NCBI GenBank assembly: GCA_039942715.1
Contig: JBDVBY010000001.1
Location: 248,001 to 312,000, forward strand
DNA from: JABDJX01 sp039942715
GTDB taxonomy: Bacteria; Pseudomonadota; Alphaproteobacteria; Rhodobacterales; Rhodobacteraceae
Length of the DNA stretch: 64,000 nt
Direction: 5' to 3'
A program made the position numbers and the translations under genes. Below are positions 7,869 through 18,219 of the stretch, piece after piece. How positions within the stretch are numbered: the first letter of the stretch is position 1; each line of letters opens with the position of its first letter. A model generated the notes under the pieces. That model was not told the DNA's origin. It did no database searches and worked only from the letters and a program-made list of their open reading frames with translations.

Positions 7869-8137
7869 ATGTCGATGAAAACTCTCTCATGCGGACTCTT
7901 TTTGGTTGGTAGCGTGATGTCGCTGTTGTTGTTTCTAAGTATGGAGTCGGCAACGTTTCTTGACGGCGAATATGTAGATCGCCATCCAGTGCGCTGGACA
8001 GCAATGAAAGTGGCGCTTCTCGCAAGCATTGGGACGGCAATCGCTGGTATCTATCTTATCGGCTTTCAAAGAGTCGCTGACGTTGACGCGAAAAGCCAAA
8101 AGACGAGCAAAAAATGCTCTGAGGGAGGCGACGCACA

Positions 8138-8141
<4 letters not shown>
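7869..8141 (+). CDS. Small two-TM membrane protein between duplicated obgE starts
   Basis: A 90-residue predicted inner-membrane protein. Two hydrophobic segments are seen, LSCGLFLVGSVMSLLLFLS near the N terminus and VALLASIGTAIAGIYLIGF in the middle, with a Lys/Ser-rich cytoplasmic tail. Possible starts are TTG 7863, ATG 7869 and ATG 7875; none has a strong ribosome-binding site. Its stop codon overlaps the obgE start as ATGA, so translation may be coupled. It sits exactly between two copies of the obgE 5' end and looks inserted into an ancestral GNAT-obgE junction. No family recognised. Confidence 0.55.
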
Positions 8142-9159
<1,018 letters not shown>

Positions 9160-9172
<13 letters not shown>

Positions 9173-10257
9173 GCCTCGCCAAACGCATCGTTATCAAAGT
9201 CGGCTCAGCACTTCTGGTCGATGGCGGTGCGCTGCGCAACGACTGGCTTGCATCACTGGCTGATGACATTGCTCGCCTGCGCGCGCGCGGTCAGGACGTG
9301 ATCCTTGTCTCCTCCGGTTCCATTGCTTTGGGGCGTGGCGTGCTTGGTTTGGGGCAGGGCGCTTTGTCGCTTGAACAAAGTCAGGCGGCCGCAGCGGTCG
9401 GTCAAATCCGCCTTGCGCGCGGGTATGAAGAGGTTCTCGCGCCACACGGCATCACCACAGCGCAGGTATTGCTGACGTTGGAAGACACGGAAAACCGCCG
9501 CCGCTATCTGAACAGCCGCGCCACGCTGGAACAGCTTTTGAGCCTAGGTGTTGTGCCGATTGTGAATGAAAACGACACGGTTGCGACGGACGAAATCCGA
9601 TTTGGCGACAACGACCGACTTGGCGCGCAAATCGCGGTTACGGTTGGCGCGGATGTGCTTGTGTTGCTCTCAGACGTGGATGGATTTTACTCTGGCAACC
9701 CCAAAGAGGACGCGACCGCCACGCGCTACGACGAGATAACGGCCATCACGCCTGAGATTGAGGCTATGGCCGGCGACGTGGGCACAGGGCTTTCCAAGGG
9801 TGGCATGAAAACCAAGGTCATGGCAGCTAAGACAGCGATGGCGGGTGGCGCGGCAATGGCGATTACTTTGGGCTCTACGCTGAACCCTTTACAGGCGTTG
9901 GAAGACGGTGCGCCAGCAACATGGTTTTTCTCGGAAATCGACCCTGCTGCAGCGCGCAAACGCTGGATCGGCGCGATGAAACCGCGCGGAGAGCTTCGCA
10001 TCGATGCCGGCGCTGCGTCTGCGTTGACGCGTGGCAAATCGCTGTTGCCTGCCGGCGTAACGGGGATAAGCGGCACTTTCGAGCGCGGCGATCCCGTGGC
10101 TATCGTTGGGCCCGACGGGCAGATCGCCCTAGGCTTGACGCGCTACACGTCGCATGAGGCGATAGCGATCCAAGGCCAGCGCTCGGAAAAGATCGAAGCG
10201 ATCCTCGGCTATCCAGGGCGGGCCGCTCTGATCCACCGCGATGATATGGCGGTTTAG
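9160..10257 (+). CDS. proB: Glutamate 5-kinase
   Basis: A 365-residue enzyme that phosphorylates glutamate to gamma-glutamyl phosphate, the first step of proline synthesis. The amino-acid kinase fold shows KVGSALLVDGG, LVSSGSIALGRG and NENDTVATDEIRFGDND (substrate and feedback-inhibitor loop). A C-terminal PUA domain (residues about 280-360, SLLPAGVTGISGTFERGD) is present, as in full-length ProB. ATG 9160 follows GAGGAGCCTGCGCC and lies inside the end of obgE, so translation is probably coupled. proA follows 44 bases downstream. Confidence 0.96.
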
Positions 10258-10301
10258 GGGATGCATATGTTAAACTATGATGAAAACCGAAGGGCAACGA
10301 C

Positions 10302-11567
10302 ATGAAAGACGTCGCAGATATCGCTGAAATCATGATGGAAATCGGAGCAAAAGCTAAGGCCGCCGCTGCCGAACTTGCCTTTGCTTCTCCGGACGCGAAA
10401 CAGCAAGCGCTTGAATCTGCTGCCGATGCCGTGTGGGAAAATCGCGCCGGGATCATCGAAGCCAACGCCGTCGATATGGAGTTTGGCCGCGAAAAAGGCC
10501 TGTCAGATGCAATGATGGACCGCCTGATGCTGGATGAGGCTCGCGTTGAAAGCATTTGCACCGGACTGCGTGCTGTTGCTGCACAAGAGGATCCTGTTGG
10601 ACAAGTGATGGACGATTGGGATCGCCCGACGGGACTTAACATTCGTCGCGTGCGCACGCCTTTGGGTGTGATCGGTGTGATTTATGAAAGCCGTCCAAAT
10701 GTGACCGCGGACGCTGGCGCGCTTTGTCTTAAGGCGGGCAACGCTGTGATTTTGCGCGGTGGGTCCGAGGGGTTCAATTCTTCGGTCGCGATCCATGCTT
10801 GCCTGATGACGGGGTTGCGCGCAGCTGGTCTGCCCGAAAACGCCATTCAACTGGTGCCAACGCGCGATCGCGCGGCGGTGTCCGAAATGCTGACGATGAC
10901 CGATTTTATCGACGTGATTGTACCCCGTGGCGGCAAAGGTCTTGTTGGTTTGGTGCAGCGCGAAGCCCGTGTACCGGTCTTTGCGCATCTTGAAGGCATC
11001 GTGCACATCTATGTTGACGCCGCTGCCGATCCGCAAAAAACACTGGATGTCGTGCTAAATGCCAAAACCCGACGTACGGGCATTTGCGGCTCCGCGGAGT
11101 GTCTATTAATCCATGAAGACGTGGCCAACACGATTGGCCAAGGGGTCATTCGCGCACTGATCGATGCAGGCGTGGAAGTGCGCGGTGATCAAAATATTCA
11201 GGAAATTGAGGGAGTTACGGCTGCAACTGACGATGATTGGGGGCATGAGTATCTCGATATGATCATTGCCGCCAAAACGGTCAAAAACGTGGATGAGGCC
11301 ATCGCGCACATCCGCGCACATGGCTCAAACCACACAGACTGTGTCCTCACCGAAGATGACGCCGTTGCGTCCCATTTCTTTGAGCGTCTGGACAGTGCGA
11401 TCTTGATGCACAACGTCTCGACGCAATTTGCGGACGGAGGCGAATTTGGGATGGGCGCTGAAATTGGGATCGCAACCGGCAAAATGCACGCGCGTGGCCC
11501 GGTTGGTGCTGCTCAACTTACCAGCTTTAAGTATTTGGTCAGTGGTGACGGGGTCTTGCGCGATTAA
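10302..11567 (+). CDS. proA: Glutamate-5-semialdehyde dehydrogenase (gamma-glutamyl phosphate reductase)
   Basis: A 421-residue NADPH-dependent enzyme that makes glutamate semialdehyde in proline synthesis. Characteristic segments are VIYESRPNVTADAGALCLK, IVPRGGKGLVG, and the catalytic region TRRTGICGSAECLLIH with the active-site cysteine. The C terminus has the ProA signature (GTGxMHARGPVGxxxLTSFKY-like; here ATGKMHARGPVGAAQLTSFK). Length is normal. It follows proB as the last gene of the operon and its end overlaps convergent chpT by 4 bases. Confidence 0.97.
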   Translation: MKDVADIAEIMMEIGAKAKAAAAELAFASPDAKQQALESAADAVWENRAGIIEANAVDMEFGREKGLSDAMMDRLMLDEARVESICTGLRAVAAQEDPVGQVMDDWDRPTGLNIRRVRTPLGVIGVIYESRPNVTADAGALCLKAGNAVILRGGSEGFNSSVAIHACLMTGLRAAGLPENAIQLVPTRDRAAVSEMLTMTDFIDVIVPRGGKGLVGLVQREARVPVFAHLEGIVHIYVDAAADPQKTLDVVLNAKTRRTGICGSAECLLIHEDVANTIGQGVIRALIDAGVEVRGDQNIQEIEGVTAATDDDWGHEYLDMIIAAKTVKNVDEAIAHIRAHGSNHTDCVLTEDDAVASHFFERLDSAILMHNVSTQFADGGEFGMGAEIGIATGKMHARGPVGAAQLTSFKYLVSGDGVLRD

Positions 11568-12169
11568 CCGGCACTAAAACCCAACCGAGATCGCATTCTG
11601 ATGATCGTTGTTACACGCCGCTCTATGGCGCGGGCGGCGGGCTGAACAAGGGCGAACTGCACGTCAGAGGCGCTCATCTTGGTGTCATACTGCGGATTTG
11701 CGACAACATCCCAGAGCGCCTCGTCAATCTTGAGGCGCTCACCAGATCCCATCAAATTCCAACGTCCACCGGTGCGGGTGACAAGCACTTTGCCGCCCCA
11801 GGGCAGCGCGCTTTCAAAGCAAAGAATGATCAAAAAAACGAGTTTGGCCTCGGCGCGCGAAATGTCGTCCGAGACCCGCCAATCCACTGCAACGCGGTTG
11901 GTTGCTTTGAACAGGTCCCCAATAATCGAGCAAACCTCGGAATTGCCGATCATTGTCCCTTCAGTGGCCGCGCCAAACGCGACGCGGAAATAGCGGATGC
12001 GCGCGTTGGCATTTTCAACCGATTCCGAAATAAGCATAATCTCAGGCGTCGACTCGGCCCCAGTCATCGCGAGCAGTTCAACGCCATTTCCGATCGCCCC
12101 AAGAGGTGATATCAGATCGTGGCAAATGCGCGATCCGATCAAAGCGTTCAGTTCGATGTCGTTCGTCAT
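11564..12169 (-). CDS. chpT: Histidine phosphotransferase ChpT
   Basis: A 201-residue dimeric histidine phosphotransferase. The phospho-accepting box is SRICHDLISPLGAIGNGVEL (His17), followed by a degenerate ATPase-like domain without nucleotide-binding motifs, as in Caulobacter ChpT. ChpT passes phosphate from CckA to CtrA and CpdR; cckA is also in this window at 48594. I chose MTNDIEL as the start (12169); an extension to 12202 would overlap the divergent DUF3553 gene region. It converges with proA. Confidence 0.88.
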   Translation of the reverse strand: MTNDIELNALIGSRICHDLISPLGAIGNGVELLAMTGAESTPEIMLISESVENANARIRYFRVAFGAATEGTMIGNSEVCSIIGDLFKATNRVAVDWRVSDDISRAEAKLVFLIILCFESALPWGGKVLVTRTGGRWNLMGSGERLKIDEALWDVVANPQYDTKMSASDVQFALVQPAARAIERRVTTIIRMRSRLGFSAG

Positions 12170-12208
12170 ATGCAGCCTTTCCAAACGGGTCTTTCGGAGC
12201 AAAGTCAG

Positions 12209-12391
12209 ATGTCAAATTTCAACGCTCTCTTGGAACCCGGGATGTTGGTGCGCCATCCTGACATGCCAGATTGGGGGACGGGTCAGGTGCAATCCAATGT
12301 TGGCGGACGCGTGACCGTTAACTTTCCCGACGCAGGCAAGATCGTCATAGACAGCAGTAGAATTGATTTAGTTCCCGTGTATTCACCCTAA
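12209..12391 (+). CDS. DUF3553 domain-containing small protein
   Basis: A 60-residue protein with the DUF3553 pattern EPGMLVRHPDMPDWGTGQVQ and GGRVTVNFPDAGKIVID. It resembles the small beta-barrel (CarD/Tudor-like) modules that bind nucleic acid or RNA polymerase, but function is unknown. ATG 12209 follows CGGAGCAAAGTCAG. It is divergent from chpT with about 40 bases between the starts, so the promoters overlap. Confidence 0.8.
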   Translation: MSNFNALLEPGMLVRHPDMPDWGTGQVQSNVGGRVTVNFPDAGKIVIDSSRIDLVPVYSP

Positions 12392-12519
12392 TAAGGGGTC
12401 TTAATTTATCGCTAACACAACCTAAGCGGGTATACAATGCCTTTGATGAACGCATTGCCGTGTTGCCAAGGGATCTTTGCGCGCCTAGACAGTCCCTCTG
12501 TCAAAATACAGCGCAGATT

Positions 12520-13293
12520 ATGGAACCGCACAGCCCGTCTTTGAGAGTTGCCTTGGCCGAAAGCGAAGTGGATCGGCGCGCTGCCGAACGGTTGCGCTAT
12601 CAGGTGTTTGTTGAAGAGCTTGGCGGCAACGGAGCGCAGGTTGATCACGATGGGCGCTTTGAACGTGACCGTTTCGATCCGTTTTTTGACCATCTGATCC
12701 TGATAGACGACGCGCGCGATCGCAATGCTTTGGATCATGTTGTCGGTGTTTATCGCGTATTGCCAGGAGATCGCGTCGCACAAGCGGGTCAGTTTTACTC
12801 CGAAGACGAGTATGATCTGAGCGTTTTAAAAACCTCGGGGCGCAAATTGCTGGAACTTGGCCGTTCTTGTGTACACCGGGATTTCAGGAACGGTCTGGCG
12901 TTGCCGATGCTGTGGGATGGCTTGGCGCGCTATGTGCGTGATCATGAGATAGAGGTGATGTTCGGTGTCGCGAGCCTGCGGGGAACGGATGTTGAGGCGC
13001 TAAGAGAACCGCTCGCGCATCTGTTTCATGCGCATCTTGCCCCACCAGAGTTGCGACCACGTGCTTTAGAGCCCGTTTACCAGGACATGGCCTTGATGTC
13101 CGTTGATCAGATCGACCGTGTCGCGGCTATGCGACAGGTGCCCGCGCTGATCAAAGCGTATTTGCGCGTGGGCGGATTTGTCGGCGATGGTGCGTTTGTA
13201 GATCACGCGTTTAATACAACTGATGTTTGCCTTGTGGTCGATACCGCGCGGATGACGACGGCAGCCAAAGCGCGGTATGGAGAGGCGCTGTGA
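12520..13293 (+). CDS. olsB: Ornithine-acyl[ACP] N-acyltransferase (ornithine lipid synthesis)
   Basis: A 257-residue acyltransferase of the OlsB/hemolysin-like GNAT branch that adds 3-hydroxyacyl groups to ornithine to make lyso-ornithine lipid. Diagnostic segments are RLRYQVFVEELGG, DRFDPFFDHLILID, VVGVYRVLPGD, and ELGRSCVHRDFRNG. ATG 12520 has no strong ribosome-binding site; upstream in-frame TTG 12460 is an alternative, but conserved sequence begins after 12520. The end overlaps olsA as GTGA, indicating translational coupling. The olsB-olsA order is as in Rhodobacter relatives. Confidence 0.88.
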   Translation: MEPHSPSLRVALAESEVDRRAAERLRYQVFVEELGGNGAQVDHDGRFERDRFDPFFDHLILIDDARDRNALDHVVGVYRVLPGDRVAQAGQFYSEDEYDLSVLKTSGRKLLELGRSCVHRDFRNGLALPMLWDGLARYVRDHEIEVMFGVASLRGTDVEALREPLAHLFHAHLAPPELRPRALEPVYQDMALMSVDQIDRVAAMRQVPALIKAYLRVGGFVGDGAFVDHAFNTTDVCLVVDTARMTTAAKARYGEAL

Positions 13294-14120
13294 GCCCGAC
13301 CTGGACATCGCAAACCCCGCCTGATCCGTGGAAGCTGACCTTCTTGGGCGGACTTTTGGTCGCTTTGCGCGGATTGGTTCTGTTGGTTGTCGTATTTGGC
13401 GGGTTGGTGATTTTGCTGTTGCTTCGGCTGATCGAACGGCCGTTGTTTGGCGCATCGCGCCCATGGACACCGCACATCACGGTTGCGGTTTGCCGTCTTG
13501 CTTTACGCATCTTGGGTTTGGCGTTGAAAGTCGAAGGAGCGCCGATGGATCATCCCGGCGCGATCGTGGCCAACCACAGTTCCTGGCTGGATATCTTTGT
13601 TTTAAACGCCGCGCGGCCACTTTATTTTGTGGCAAAGTCAGAGGTCGCGGGGTGGGCCGGGATTGGTTGGTTGGCGCGCGCCACAGGCACGGTGTTTGTG
13701 CGACGTGAACGCCGAGAAGCGCGCGCGCAGAAAAGTGAATTTGAAGCGCGGCTTTTGGCAGGGCACAAGCTTTTATTCTTTCCCGAGGGCACATCGACGG
13801 ATGGGCAATTGGTGTTGCCGTTCAAGACGACGCTCTTTGCTGCGTTTTTTGCAGAGGCTTTGCGGGATGTATTGTGGGTGCAACCGGTATCGCTGCGCTA
13901 TGTTGCAGGGGCAGATAGCTTGCCGCGGCACTACGCGTGGTGGGGGGAAATGGAATTTGCAGGACATTTATTGAAAATTCTAGCCACCAGTCGTCAAGGG
14001 GCTGTGCATTTGAGCTGGCATGCGCCGCTTCGGGTTGCTGATTTCAATGATCGAAAAGCTTTGGCGCAACGTGCGGAAGCAGCGGTGCAGGACGGCCACA
14101 AAGCTTTAGCTGCGCATTAG
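13290..14120 (+). CDS. olsA: 1-acyl-sn-glycerol-3-phosphate / lyso-ornithine lipid O-acyltransferase
   Basis: A 276-residue membrane acyltransferase of the PlsC family. A hydrophobic segment (LVLLVVVFGGLVILLLLRLI) near residues 30-50 anchors it. The catalytic motif HSSWLD (HX4D) is in IVANHSSWLDIF, the second block is FFPEGTSTDGQLVLPFK. OlsA adds the second acyl chain to lyso-ornithine lipid; as PlsC paralogue it could also make phosphatidic acid. The GTG start at 13290 overlaps the olsB stop, which supports the ornithine-lipid role. Its stop overlaps the convergent ThiE-like gene. Confidence 0.87.
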   Translation: MSPTWTSQTPPDPWKLTFLGGLLVALRGLVLLVVVFGGLVILLLLRLIERPLFGASRPWTPHITVAVCRLALRILGLALKVEGAPMDHPGAIVANHSSWLDIFVLNAARPLYFVAKSEVAGWAGIGWLARATGTVFVRRERREARAQKSEFEARLLAGHKLLFFPEGTSTDGQLVLPFKTTLFAAFFAEALRDVLWVQPVSLRYVAGADSLPRHYAWWGEMEFAGHLLKILATSRQGAVHLSWHAPLRVADFNDRKALAQRAEAAVQDGHKALAAH

Positions 14121-14737
14121 CCCATCGCCGCGATCAGCTGCCCAAGGGCAGCCGATGGATCGTCGTGGCGCCAAATCTCTTCGCCGATGGCAAAAAAGTC
14201 CGTGACAGGGGCAAGCGTGGCGATCACGTCTTCACTTAGGTCACCTTCGGCAACAATGGGCACTTCGATGGCTTCAGACCACCACTCAAACAAAGCGTGC
14301 TCGGCGCGGGTTCCATCGCCCAAAGCACTGGTGCCAACCGGGCCGAACGCCACATAATCAGCGCCGGTTTCACCCGCTGTCATCCCGTCGTGTTTAGACG
14401 CGGCCGCAAAAGTGCCAACGATTGCATCTGCGCCCAAAGCTTCGCGGGTTTTGCGCACGGATCTGGCGCCATCTGTCAGGTGAATACCATCCAATCCAAG
14501 GGTTTCGACCAGCCCTACGTGTTCTTGAATGACCAATGCCACGTCACGAGCATGGGCCAATTCGCGGATCACATCAGCGGCACGTGTAATTTGATCGACA
14601 TCGCGCGTTGCAAGGTTCAGGCGCAGACAGGCAATATCATGGGTGTCCAGCACCTGCGCCAGCGTGCCGGGGAAATTGGAAAGATCAATCTCGGGCGGCG
14701 TCAAAAGATAAATTTGCGGGCGGTCTTCCATAGCCAT
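14117..14737 (-). CDS. ThiE-like (thiamine phosphate synthase family) protein, divergent active site
   Basis: A 206-residue TIM-barrel protein matching the ThiE/TenI family overall: IYLLTPPEID at the start, GLDGIHLTDGA in the middle, GADYVAFGPVG near residue 140. Key ThiE residues are changed. The QLR-x-K block reads LRLNLATRD without the lysine, the ND motif is replaced by VIQEHV, HLGQ.D is HLTDGA, and VAIGGI is VAEGDL. It may therefore not make thiamine phosphate. Start at ATG 14737 with AGGGA 12 bases upstream; ATG 14731 and an extension to 14764 are alternatives. No other thi gene is adjacent. Confidence 0.7.
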   Translation of the reverse strand: MAMEDRPQIYLLTPPEIDLSNFPGTLAQVLDTHDIACLRLNLATRDVDQITRAADVIRELAHARDVALVIQEHVGLVETLGLDGIHLTDGARSVRKTREALGADAIVGTFAAASKHDGMTAGETGADYVAFGPVGTSALGDGTRAEHALFEWWSEAIEVPIVAEGDLSEDVIATLAPVTDFFAIGEEIWRHDDPSAALGQLIAAMG

Positions 14738-14838
14738 AGTGTGCAGTTCCCTGTCGGTTGACACAGGCTATAGCGGCTTGCTTACCGGGGGGGAAGGCTT
14801 ACGACATTCGCCCGCGGCAAAGCCTGCATGGAATGCGG

Positions 14839-17307
14839 CTATGCAGCGGAATATGTTATGGGCGTTTCTTGCACAAAGTCTGAAACAGTCGCCGAAAGCT
14901 CGGCTTTTAGTTGGATTAATTGCTCGGTCAGATCGCTATTGGCCTTTGCCAAAGACAGGTTTGAAAGGACTGAGGTTTCAAGACCGGACATCGTTTCACC
15001 AAGATCGGACACACCGCGCGCCTGTTGTTGGCCTGCGCGGGTGATATTCTCTATCATATTCAAGACATCTCCCATTGTTTTGCGAATTTCATCTATCGCA
15101 TCGCCGGTGTGGCGCACATTGCTCGCGCCGGCTTTGATTTGGTCGACACTTTGCGAAATCAAGCCGCCGATTTGGGCCGAGGCATCCGCGCAACGTCCCG
15201 CAAGCGAGCGCACCTCAGAGGCGACCACGGCAAATCCTTTGCCAGCATCTCCCGCACGGGCTGCCTCAACCGACGCGTTCAGAGCCAACAGGTTCGTTTG
15301 AAAAGCAATATCGTCGATGGTCGCCACGATGGAACTAATTTCGCTGGATTTTCCTTCGATGTTACTCATCGTTGTGACGGCCTTTTCGGCAACTGTCTGA
15401 CTCTCGCCCGTTTTTGCATTTAATTGCCCGATCAAAGTCTGGCACTGCTCAAGAAGTTTGGCGTTTTCGCTCAAGGTGCGGGCCAGTTCATCGCGCGACG
15501 AAACCGAAGCTCTGACGGCATCTGCCTGAATTTGAGAACTTGCGGAAAGATCTCGGGTACTGGTTTCAAGTTTCGCCACTGCTCCGTCGATTGAATTTGC
15601 ACCGCCCGAAATCCGAAAAAATGCATCATTCAGCTTTTCCAGCGAGGTATTCGTCGCAACGCTGATATCAGCGAATGTGCCGCTATAGGTATCGCCCATA
15701 CGCTCACTTAGATTGCCTTGCGTGACCGACGTCATGATCTGGCGGATTTCGCCAAGGGATTTTTCGCACGTCCGCGCGATTTCGTTTACACCCTCGCTGA
15801 TATCGCGCCAAACGCCACTCAATGAGTCAACATCCATACGTTCGTCGAAGATTCCGTTCGAGCAAGCCGCAACCACTTTATTAAGAGCCTTAACAGCCTG
15901 ATCTTGCGCTTCCGTCTCGCGTTTTTGGTTTTCAAGCAAAGCATTATCGCGGGCGCGTTGCGCGTCAAATGTTTCTTCTGCCGTTTCCAGAATCTGGTTA
16001 ATCCCGACGCCAAGAAATTTACTCGGGCCTTTTAGATCGCGTAGGCGCATTCGGCTCGTGAAATCCGCTTCTTTTACATTCTCTACGATCCGCTCAATGC
16101 CCTGCACCGAACTTGTTTCCAGGGCAAGTTGAGTGTCTGTGTGAGCGCGCTGCTCCAGTTCAACCGACTGAAATTGGCGTAATGCCGCTGTGATCTTGGC
16201 CAAATCTGGTTGTGTTGCCATCACCACTTTGCTGTCAATATCACCAACGGCTAGATTTTCGACAGACCGAGTCACATGTTTGAATGCGCGTAAGGTGGTG
16301 ATCACCAAAAGTGCGGAAACAACTGCCATTCCCAAAACAATCACCGCGAGTTTCGTAAGGTTTGACCACAATAGCTGATCATTGAAAGCTGCATCCGCTT
16401 GCATATAGGTCAGGATTTCAACGTTCCCTGCATCTTCCAGTTCTTTAAAGATCGTGATCAGTTTGGTGATAGTGGAAAACCAACGTTCCGCATCAACACC
16501 GCCTACAGCCTGAGGGTCGCCGGAAAGAGCAATCTGGGCAAGTTGAGCGACATTTTTTGCATCCGGCGACGCAAGCGCTGACTCCAGTTGTGCGGACATT
16601 TTTTCAGAGGCCAACAAACGATACACCGACAGCTGCGTGTCGCGCTGTGTGTTAAGCGACGTAAAACGTTTGAGAGTTGCCGCTGGAAAGGCAGTCCCGG
16701 CTTGGCGGGCTTGGGCAAATCCTGCTGCGCCGATGGCACGCTCAAGGCCCAAAATGTCCTTTGCCGTCATCAACACCGAATGGCGTTGAACCGCGCGCGC
16801 GGCCGCGGTCGACGAAATTTCTTCGCCCAAAGTTGCCAATAGGTTGATCGCATTTCTGTTCAGTTTGGTGATCACCGATGCAGCATCTCCGACGCTAATG
16901 CGCAACGCGTCGACTCGTTGTCTCAATTGCGGCAATGCCAAAATCAGAGTCTCAATCTCATGGAGTTGTTCTTGTAATTTTGGCGTATGCCTTTGATCCG
17001 CAATTGCGGTACGAAACGTTGCAAGCATTTCATCACTTAGCGCGCGTTGCTTGGACAAGATCTCGCGAAAGTCGGTCCCCTCACTGGCAATGAAACCCGC
17101 ACTTGCCCCACGTTCTTTCTGCAATTCATGGGTCATGCCCCCGACAGCCTTGGCAATATCGACCAGATGGGCGTCGTCGCGCAGACGTTGGGATTCCGCC
17201 AAGCTCTGGTTGATATTCACGCTGGCATAGGCAAGGACCGCGCCAAATCCGAGCGCGGAAAGCAAGATCATGGCTTTTGTGATAGACAACTTCCCGATGA
17301 GGCCCAT
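14839..17307 (-). CDS. Methyl-accepting chemotaxis protein with NIT sensor domain
   Basis: An 822-residue chemoreceptor. TM1 lies at about residues 10-30 and TM2 at 317-338. The periplasmic domain between them begins VGGMTHELQKERGASAGF, the signature of the NIT (nitrate/nitrite sensing) domain. HAMP and HAMP-like segments follow (ENLAVGDIDSKV; RMGDTYSGTFADIS), then the MCP signalling hairpin with IDDIAFQTNLLALNASVEA and KGFAVVASEVRSLAG. The ligand is inferred only from domain type. ATG 17307 was chosen because an extension to 17523 overlaps the divergent trmJ. It is orphan, about 25 kb from the che operon. A CtrA-like site lies 51 bases upstream. Confidence 0.9.
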   Translation of the reverse strand: MGLIGKLSITKAMILLSALGFGAVLAYASVNINQSLAESQRLRDDAHLVDIAKAVGGMTHELQKERGASAGFIASEGTDFREILSKQRALSDEMLATFRTAIADQRHTPKLQEQLHEIETLILALPQLRQRVDALRISVGDAASVITKLNRNAINLLATLGEEISSTAAARAVQRHSVLMTAKDILGLERAIGAAGFAQARQAGTAFPAATLKRFTSLNTQRDTQLSVYRLLASEKMSAQLESALASPDAKNVAQLAQIALSGDPQAVGGVDAERWFSTITKLITIFKELEDAGNVEILTYMQADAAFNDQLLWSNLTKLAVIVLGMAVVSALLVITTLRAFKHVTRSVENLAVGDIDSKVVMATQPDLAKITAALRQFQSVELEQRAHTDTQLALETSSVQGIERIVENVKEADFTSRMRLRDLKGPSKFLGVGINQILETAEETFDAQRARDNALLENQKRETEAQDQAVKALNKVVAACSNGIFDERMDVDSLSGVWRDISEGVNEIARTCEKSLGEIRQIMTSVTQGNLSERMGDTYSGTFADISVATNTSLEKLNDAFFRISGGANSIDGAVAKLETSTRDLSASSQIQADAVRASVSSRDELARTLSENAKLLEQCQTLIGQLNAKTGESQTVAEKAVTTMSNIEGKSSEISSIVATIDDIAFQTNLLALNASVEAARAGDAGKGFAVVASEVRSLAGRCADASAQIGGLISQSVDQIKAGASNVRHTGDAIDEIRKTMGDVLNMIENITRAGQQQARGVSDLGETMSGLETSVLSNLSLAKANSDLTEQLIQLKAELSATVSDFVQETPITYSAA

Positions 17308-17357
17308 GCCAACTCCATTGCATTTCAGTGGGTTCGTCGCCTCTAGCACGCGGTGCG

Positions 17358-17372
17358 TTAATGCAGGGTTAT
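17358..17372 (-). promoter_or_regulatory. Candidate CtrA-like site upstream of the chemoreceptor gene
   Basis: On the minus strand it reads ATAACCCTGCATTAAC, one mismatch from TTAA-N7-TTAA, the CtrA consensus of Caulobacter. It is 51 bases before the start at 17307. A single site of this looseness is expected by chance many times in a window this size. Confidence 0.3.
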
Positions 17373-17428
17373 TGCACACAAATTGCTTCCGCCTTGCCCA
17401 TGGGGGGCGCGCAGCATAAGTCACGGCC

Positions 17429-18163
17429 ATGAATGATCCTGATTTTGTCCTTGTGCGCCCGCAGATGGGTGAAAACATTGGTGCGGCTGCGCGCGCGATG
17501 TGGAATTTCGGACTTGATCGCATGCGCCTTGTGGCGCCGCGCGACGGCTGGCCAAATCCGGCGGCCGTGGCTATGGCCAGCGGGGCAGGGCGGTTGCTGG
17601 ACGGCGCTCAGGTATTTGACGCGACGGCCGACGCAATAGGTGATGCGTCATACGTTTACGCCACCACTGCGCGCTCGCGTGATTTAACAATGCCAGTATT
17701 CACGCCCGAAACGGCGATGAAAGATGCGCGCATGCGACTTGCGGACGGGCAAAAAGTGGCTGTGCTGTTTGGGCCTGAACGCGCAGGTTTGGAAAACGAT
17801 GATATCGCGCGCGCAAACGCGATTATCTCGGTGCCGGTCAATCCGCAATTTCCCTCACTGAACCTGGCGCAATGCGTGTTGTTGACGGCGTATGAGTGGC
17901 GTTTGGCTACGCAAGAAACAGAAGGTTTGGTGTTGGAAATGGCCGGCACAGAACCTGCCACGCAGCTTGAGATCGAAAAGCTTGCAGAGCATTACGAGGA
18001 TCGCCTTGACGGGGCAGGGTTCTTTTTCCCCGAAACGAAAGCGGCCGGCATGAAAGTGACTTTGCGCAATCTTTGGTCGCGCATGCCGCTGACGCGCGCT
18101 GATGTGCAGATGTTGCACGGCATGATGCGACAGATGGTCCGTTGGAAAGAACGCGGTGAGTGA
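17429..18163 (+). CDS. trmJ: tRNA (cytidine/uridine-2'-O-)-methyltransferase TrmJ-type
   Basis: A 244-residue SpoU-family (SPOUT, trefoil knot) methyltransferase. The three motifs are PQMGENIGAAARAMWNFGL (motif 1), VLFGPERAGLENDDIA (motif 2) and VPVNPQFPSLNLAQCVLLTA (motif 3). TrmJ methylates the 2'-OH at tRNA position 32. The C-terminal region (HGMMRQMVRWKERG) is family-typical. ATG 17429 is divergent from the chemoreceptor gene. The next gene, ctaA, follows 56 bases downstream. Confidence 0.9.
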   Translation: MNDPDFVLVRPQMGENIGAAARAMWNFGLDRMRLVAPRDGWPNPAAVAMASGAGRLLDGAQVFDATADAIGDASYVYATTARSRDLTMPVFTPETAMKDARMRLADGQKVAVLFGPERAGLENDDIARANAIISVPVNPQFPSLNLAQCVLLTAYEWRLATQETEGLVLEMAGTEPATQLEIEKLAEHYEDRLDGAGFFFPETKAAGMKVTLRNLWSRMPLTRADVQMLHGMMRQMVRWKERGE

Positions 18164-18219
18164 CTGGACGCTTATGCATAGGCGGCTTAGATACTAAGCC
18201 TAAGAATGGAGCCTAAGCG

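Noticed and set aside
12398..12414. TTAA-N7-CTAA before olsB as another CtrA site
   Set aside because: It lacks the extended ACC...TTAAC pattern and sites this loose are expected by chance.
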